Below, piece by piece: positions 59,436 through 64,000 of a DNA stretch of 64,000 nt. The DNA is from Rouxiella badensis (GTDB taxonomy: Bacteria; Pseudomonadota; Gammaproteobacteria; Enterobacterales; Enterobacteriaceae): positions 142,294 to 206,293 of the forward strand of contig NZ_MRWE01000003.1 in NCBI RefSeq assembly GCF_002093665.1. The letters run 5' to 3'. Numbering within the stretch: the first letter of the stretch is position 1; the number at the start of each line of letters is the position of its first letter. A program made the position numbers and the translations under genes. The notes below the pieces were generated by a model. That model made no database searches. It was not told the DNA's origin and saw only the letters and a program-made list of their open reading frames with translations.

Positions 59436-60365
59436 TCATTCCAGCGTAGGATTCATCTGGCGAAGATCGAATGGCGTTATCTGGTAGACGTAGTAGTTTA
59501 ACCAGTTGGTGAATAACAGATGGCCGTGGCTGCGCCAGCTGGCTTTCGGTGCCAGATCCGCATTGTCTTCAGGGAAGTAGTTGTAAGGCATGTCCGGTGA
59601 AAGGCCTGCGTCAAGGTCACGCAGATACTCGCCTGCCAGCGTACCGGCATCGTATTCTGGATGGCCGGTGACGAACGCCATGCGCTTGTCCTTTGTCGCG
59701 AACAGATAAGCACCCGCATCTTCCGATTCGGCGAGAATATCCAGATCGCTGTATTTGCGCAGTTCTTCAATCGGGAAGTCCGCATAGCGCGAGTGTGGCG
59801 CCAGGAATGACTCGTCAAATCCACGGGTCAGAAGCGCCAAAGGCTGTAGCGTCTGATGCGCATATACGCCGGAGAGTTTGGTCTCGCGGGTCATTTTCGG
59901 CATGCCATAAAGCACGTTCAGCGCGGCCTGTACGGCCCAGCAGACAAACAGCGTTGAGGTGACATGTTCTTTTGCCCAATGAACGATACGCTCAATCTGC
60001 GGCCAATAGGCGACGTCGCAGAAGTCCACCAGACCCAGCGGTGCACCGGTCACGATCAACCCGTCGTAATTATCGTGTTGGATATCTTCAAAATCGCAGT
60101 AGAAGTTATTCAAATGCTCGGCAGGCGTGTTCTTGGACTCACGGCTGTCGATACGCAGCAGCTGAACATCAATCTGCAAAGGGGAATTGGAAAGCAGGCG
60201 AAGAAACTGATTCTCCGTCTCGATCTTCTTCGGCATCAAATTGAGTATCAGCACTTTCAATGGACGAATTTCTTGAGTTTTTGCACGTGAAGACGTCATC
60301 ACAAAGACGTTTTCATTGCGCAAAAAGTTCACGGCTGGTAACTCATCTGGAACCCGAATTGGCAT
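59436..60365 (-). CDS. metA: Homoserine O-succinyltransferase
   Basis: The ATG at 60363-60365 gives 309 residues starting [20 protein letters not shown]. An in-frame extension upstream runs through the operator and is rejected. MetA activates homoserine for methionine synthesis. The nucleophile cysteine is in [19 protein letters not shown] (near residue 142). The catalytic His and Glu are in [20 protein letters not shown] (near 235-237), and the lysine is in [18 protein letters not shown] (near 46). It lies upstream of aceB on the same strand, with its own terminator. Tandem MetJ boxes overlap its leader. Confidence 0.97.
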   Translation of the reverse strand: MPIRVPDELPAVNFLRNENVFVMTSSRAKTQEIRPLKVLILNLMPKKIETENQFLRLLSNSPLQIDVQLLRIDSRESKNTPAEHLNNFYCDFEDIQHDNYDGLIVTGAPLGLVDFCDVAYWPQIERIVHWAKEHVTSTLFVCWAVQAALNVLYGMPKMTRETKLSGVYAHQTLQPLALLTRGFDESFLAPHSRYADFPIEELRKYSDLDILAESEDAGAYLFATKDKRMAFVTGHPEYDAGTLAGEYLRDLDAGLSPDMPYNYFPEDNADLAPKASWRSHGHLLFTNWLNYYVYQITPFDLRQMNPTLE

Positions 60366-60390
60366 AACAACTTCCTCACTACATCCGCTT

Positions 60391-60414
60391 ATACGTTTAG
60401 ACATCTAGATGCCC
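60391..60414. promoter_or_regulatory. Tandem MetJ (met) boxes of metA
   Basis: Three adjoining 8-mers, ATACGTTT, AGACATCT and AGATGCCC, match the AGACGTCT met box at 6, 7 and about 5 positions. They lie 26-49 bases upstream of the metA start, where MetJ with AdoMet would repress. The middle box is the strongest. Confidence 0.75.
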
Positions 60415-60580
60415 GAAGATAACGGTTTTCAGCGGCTATGTCGAGCTTGTAAAGCCTAGGTGAAAATTATTCAGCTTAAGGCTATATGCTCATAACATTT
60501 AGTTATTTATATCTGTTTGATGAAGAGTTTTAGCTATTTAGAAGGAGGCAAAAAGGGTTAAAAATGGTCAGTAAACGCGC
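60415..60580. other. Gap between metA operator and rrn terminators
   Basis: These about 165 AT-rich bases must include the metA promoter. I see no gene, tRNA or repeat here. Confidence 0.5.
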
Positions 60581-60581
60581 A

Positions 60582-60612
60582 CAAAAAAGCCCCTGTCGTC
60601 AGACAGGGGCCT
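60582..60612 (-). terminator. rRNA operon terminator, distal
   Basis: GCCCCTGTC (60589-60597) pairs with GACAGGGGC (60602-60610) around a four-base loop. An A-run on the left gives the U-tract for leftward rRNA transcription. Confidence 0.9.
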
Positions 60613-60646
60613 TCTCTTGAACTGGAATTTCTTAAATTACCGACGA

Positions 60647-60676
60647 GAAAAAGCCCCAGTCTTTCGACTAGGGCTT
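60647..60676 (-). terminator. rRNA operon terminator, proximal (T1-like)
   Basis: AAGCCCCAGTC (60651-60661) pairs with GACTAGGGCTT (60666-60676) around TTTC, with AAAA to the left. On the minus strand it reads like the rrnB T1 hairpin (AGTCGAAAGACT core). It lies 13 bases after 5S. Confidence 0.9.
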
Positions 60677-60688
60677 GTTCTTTATTTG

Positions 60689-60808
60689 ATGCCTGGCAGT
60701 TCCCTACTCTCGCATGGGGAGACCCCACACTACCATCGGCGCTACGGCGTTTCACTTCTGAGTTCGGCATGGGGTCAGGTGGGACCACCGCGCTACTGCC
60801 GCCAGGCA
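60689..60808 (-). rRNA. rrf: 5S ribosomal RNA
   Basis: The 120-base minus-strand sequence starts TGCCTGGCGGCAGTAGCGCG and ends GAACTGCCAGGCAT. It matches enteric 5S rRNA throughout, including the closing TGCCTGGC/GCCAGGCA stem. It lies 119 bases downstream of the 23S 3' end, and two terminators follow. Confidence 0.98.
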
Positions 60809-60927
60809 AATTCTGTTTCATTCCAACCGCTTTCCACATTCCTGCAGGCCGCCATCAGAACCAATCTTTGAACAAGCTGATTTCTTGAAACTTTCGTCTC
60901 GTCTCTCTAAAACACCTTCGGTGTTGT

Positions 60928-63833
<2,906 letters not shown>

Positions 63834-64000
63834 TCACAACCCGAAGGTGTCTTATAAACTCATAAAGAGTGACAACATTCGAGGCTGCGATTATTTGAGA
63901 GACTCTAATACAGGTGCGCATAACTCAGTACTTCTACGGAGAGTTATGTTCAGCTGTATCATTTCAATTTTTCAGCTTGTTCCAGATTGTTAAAGAGCAA
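63834..64000 (-). other. Part of the 16S-23S spacer with boxA
   Basis: This 167-base piece of spacer runs to the window edge. On the minus strand it carries the boxA antitermination element TGCTCTTTAACAA (63987-63999). It also holds the 5' arm of the 23S processing stem next to 63833. No tRNA lies in the visible part. If one exists, it is beyond the window, next to boxA. Confidence 0.85.

Noticed and set aside
60558..60871. Open frames across the 5S region on both strands
   Set aside because: They overlap the 5S gene and its terminators; this is a known annotation artefact.

Overview
The window is chromosomal DNA from a gammaproteobacterium of the order Enterobacterales. Proteins such as UvrA, MetH, PlsB, LexA, YjbJ and PspG read almost like their Escherichia coli counterparts. 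The backbone order (ssb-uvrA, yjbR/yjbQ, tyrB, alr, dnaB, qorA, pspG, dusA, zur, yjbJ, dinF, lexA, dgkA, plsB, ubiA, ubiC, psiE, pgi, lysC, metH, iclR, aceKAB, metA, rrn) follows the enteric 90-92 minute region as I remember it. Accessory genes such as pheC, lpxO, a nitrilase, a glutathione S-transferase cluster and a PhnR-like transport operon suggest an environmental or plant-associated lineage such as Yersiniaceae (Rahnella, Ewingella, Rouxiella, Serratia type). That placement is inference. I see no prophage, insertion sequence, integron or CRISPR array.

Layout. Positions 1-8.8 kb are accessory: a cut-off glutathione S-transferase, an acetyltransferase, an AraC regulator with a divergent drug/metabolite exporter, a LysR regulator divergent from a nitrilase, an unrecognised protein, a TauE/SafE permease, a DUF1471 stress peptide, LpxO and a ZapE/AFG1-like ATPase. 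Positions 9.0-12.7 kb carry ssb and uvrA, divergent across a LexA box. Positions 12.8-18.0 kb hold a LysR/GST/flavin-barrel cluster, yjbR, yjbQ and an acuR-acuI pair. Positions 18-25.6 kb hold tyrB, a YitT-type membrane protein, an AsnC regulator divergent from a PheC-like periplasmic cyclohexadienyl dehydratase, alr, dnaB and qorA. Positions 25.9-35.9 kb carry stress, zinc, SOS, phospholipid and ubiquinone genes. Positions 36-40.2 kb hold psiE, pgi and a lysine riboswitch ahead of lysC.

Positions 40.4-49.4 kb hold a PanS-like transporter and then the most interesting block. A PhnR-like GntR regulator is divergent from a minus-strand run of ABC binding protein, alkaline-phosphatase-superfamily hydrolase, two permeases, ATPase, HAD-IB phosphatase and the Na/Pi carrier YjbB. 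An ERIC-type palindromic element lies inside this run. The gene set suggests import of an organophosphorus compound, stepwise removal of phosphate in the cytoplasm, and export of surplus phosphate.

Positions 49.4-60.4 kb hold metH, iclR, the glyoxylate operon aceBAK and metA, with recognisable IclR and MetJ sites. Positions 60.6-64 kb are the 3' part of a ribosomal RNA operon on the minus strand: terminators, 5S, complete 23S and part of the 16S-23S spacer with boxA. The 16S gene lies beyond the window.
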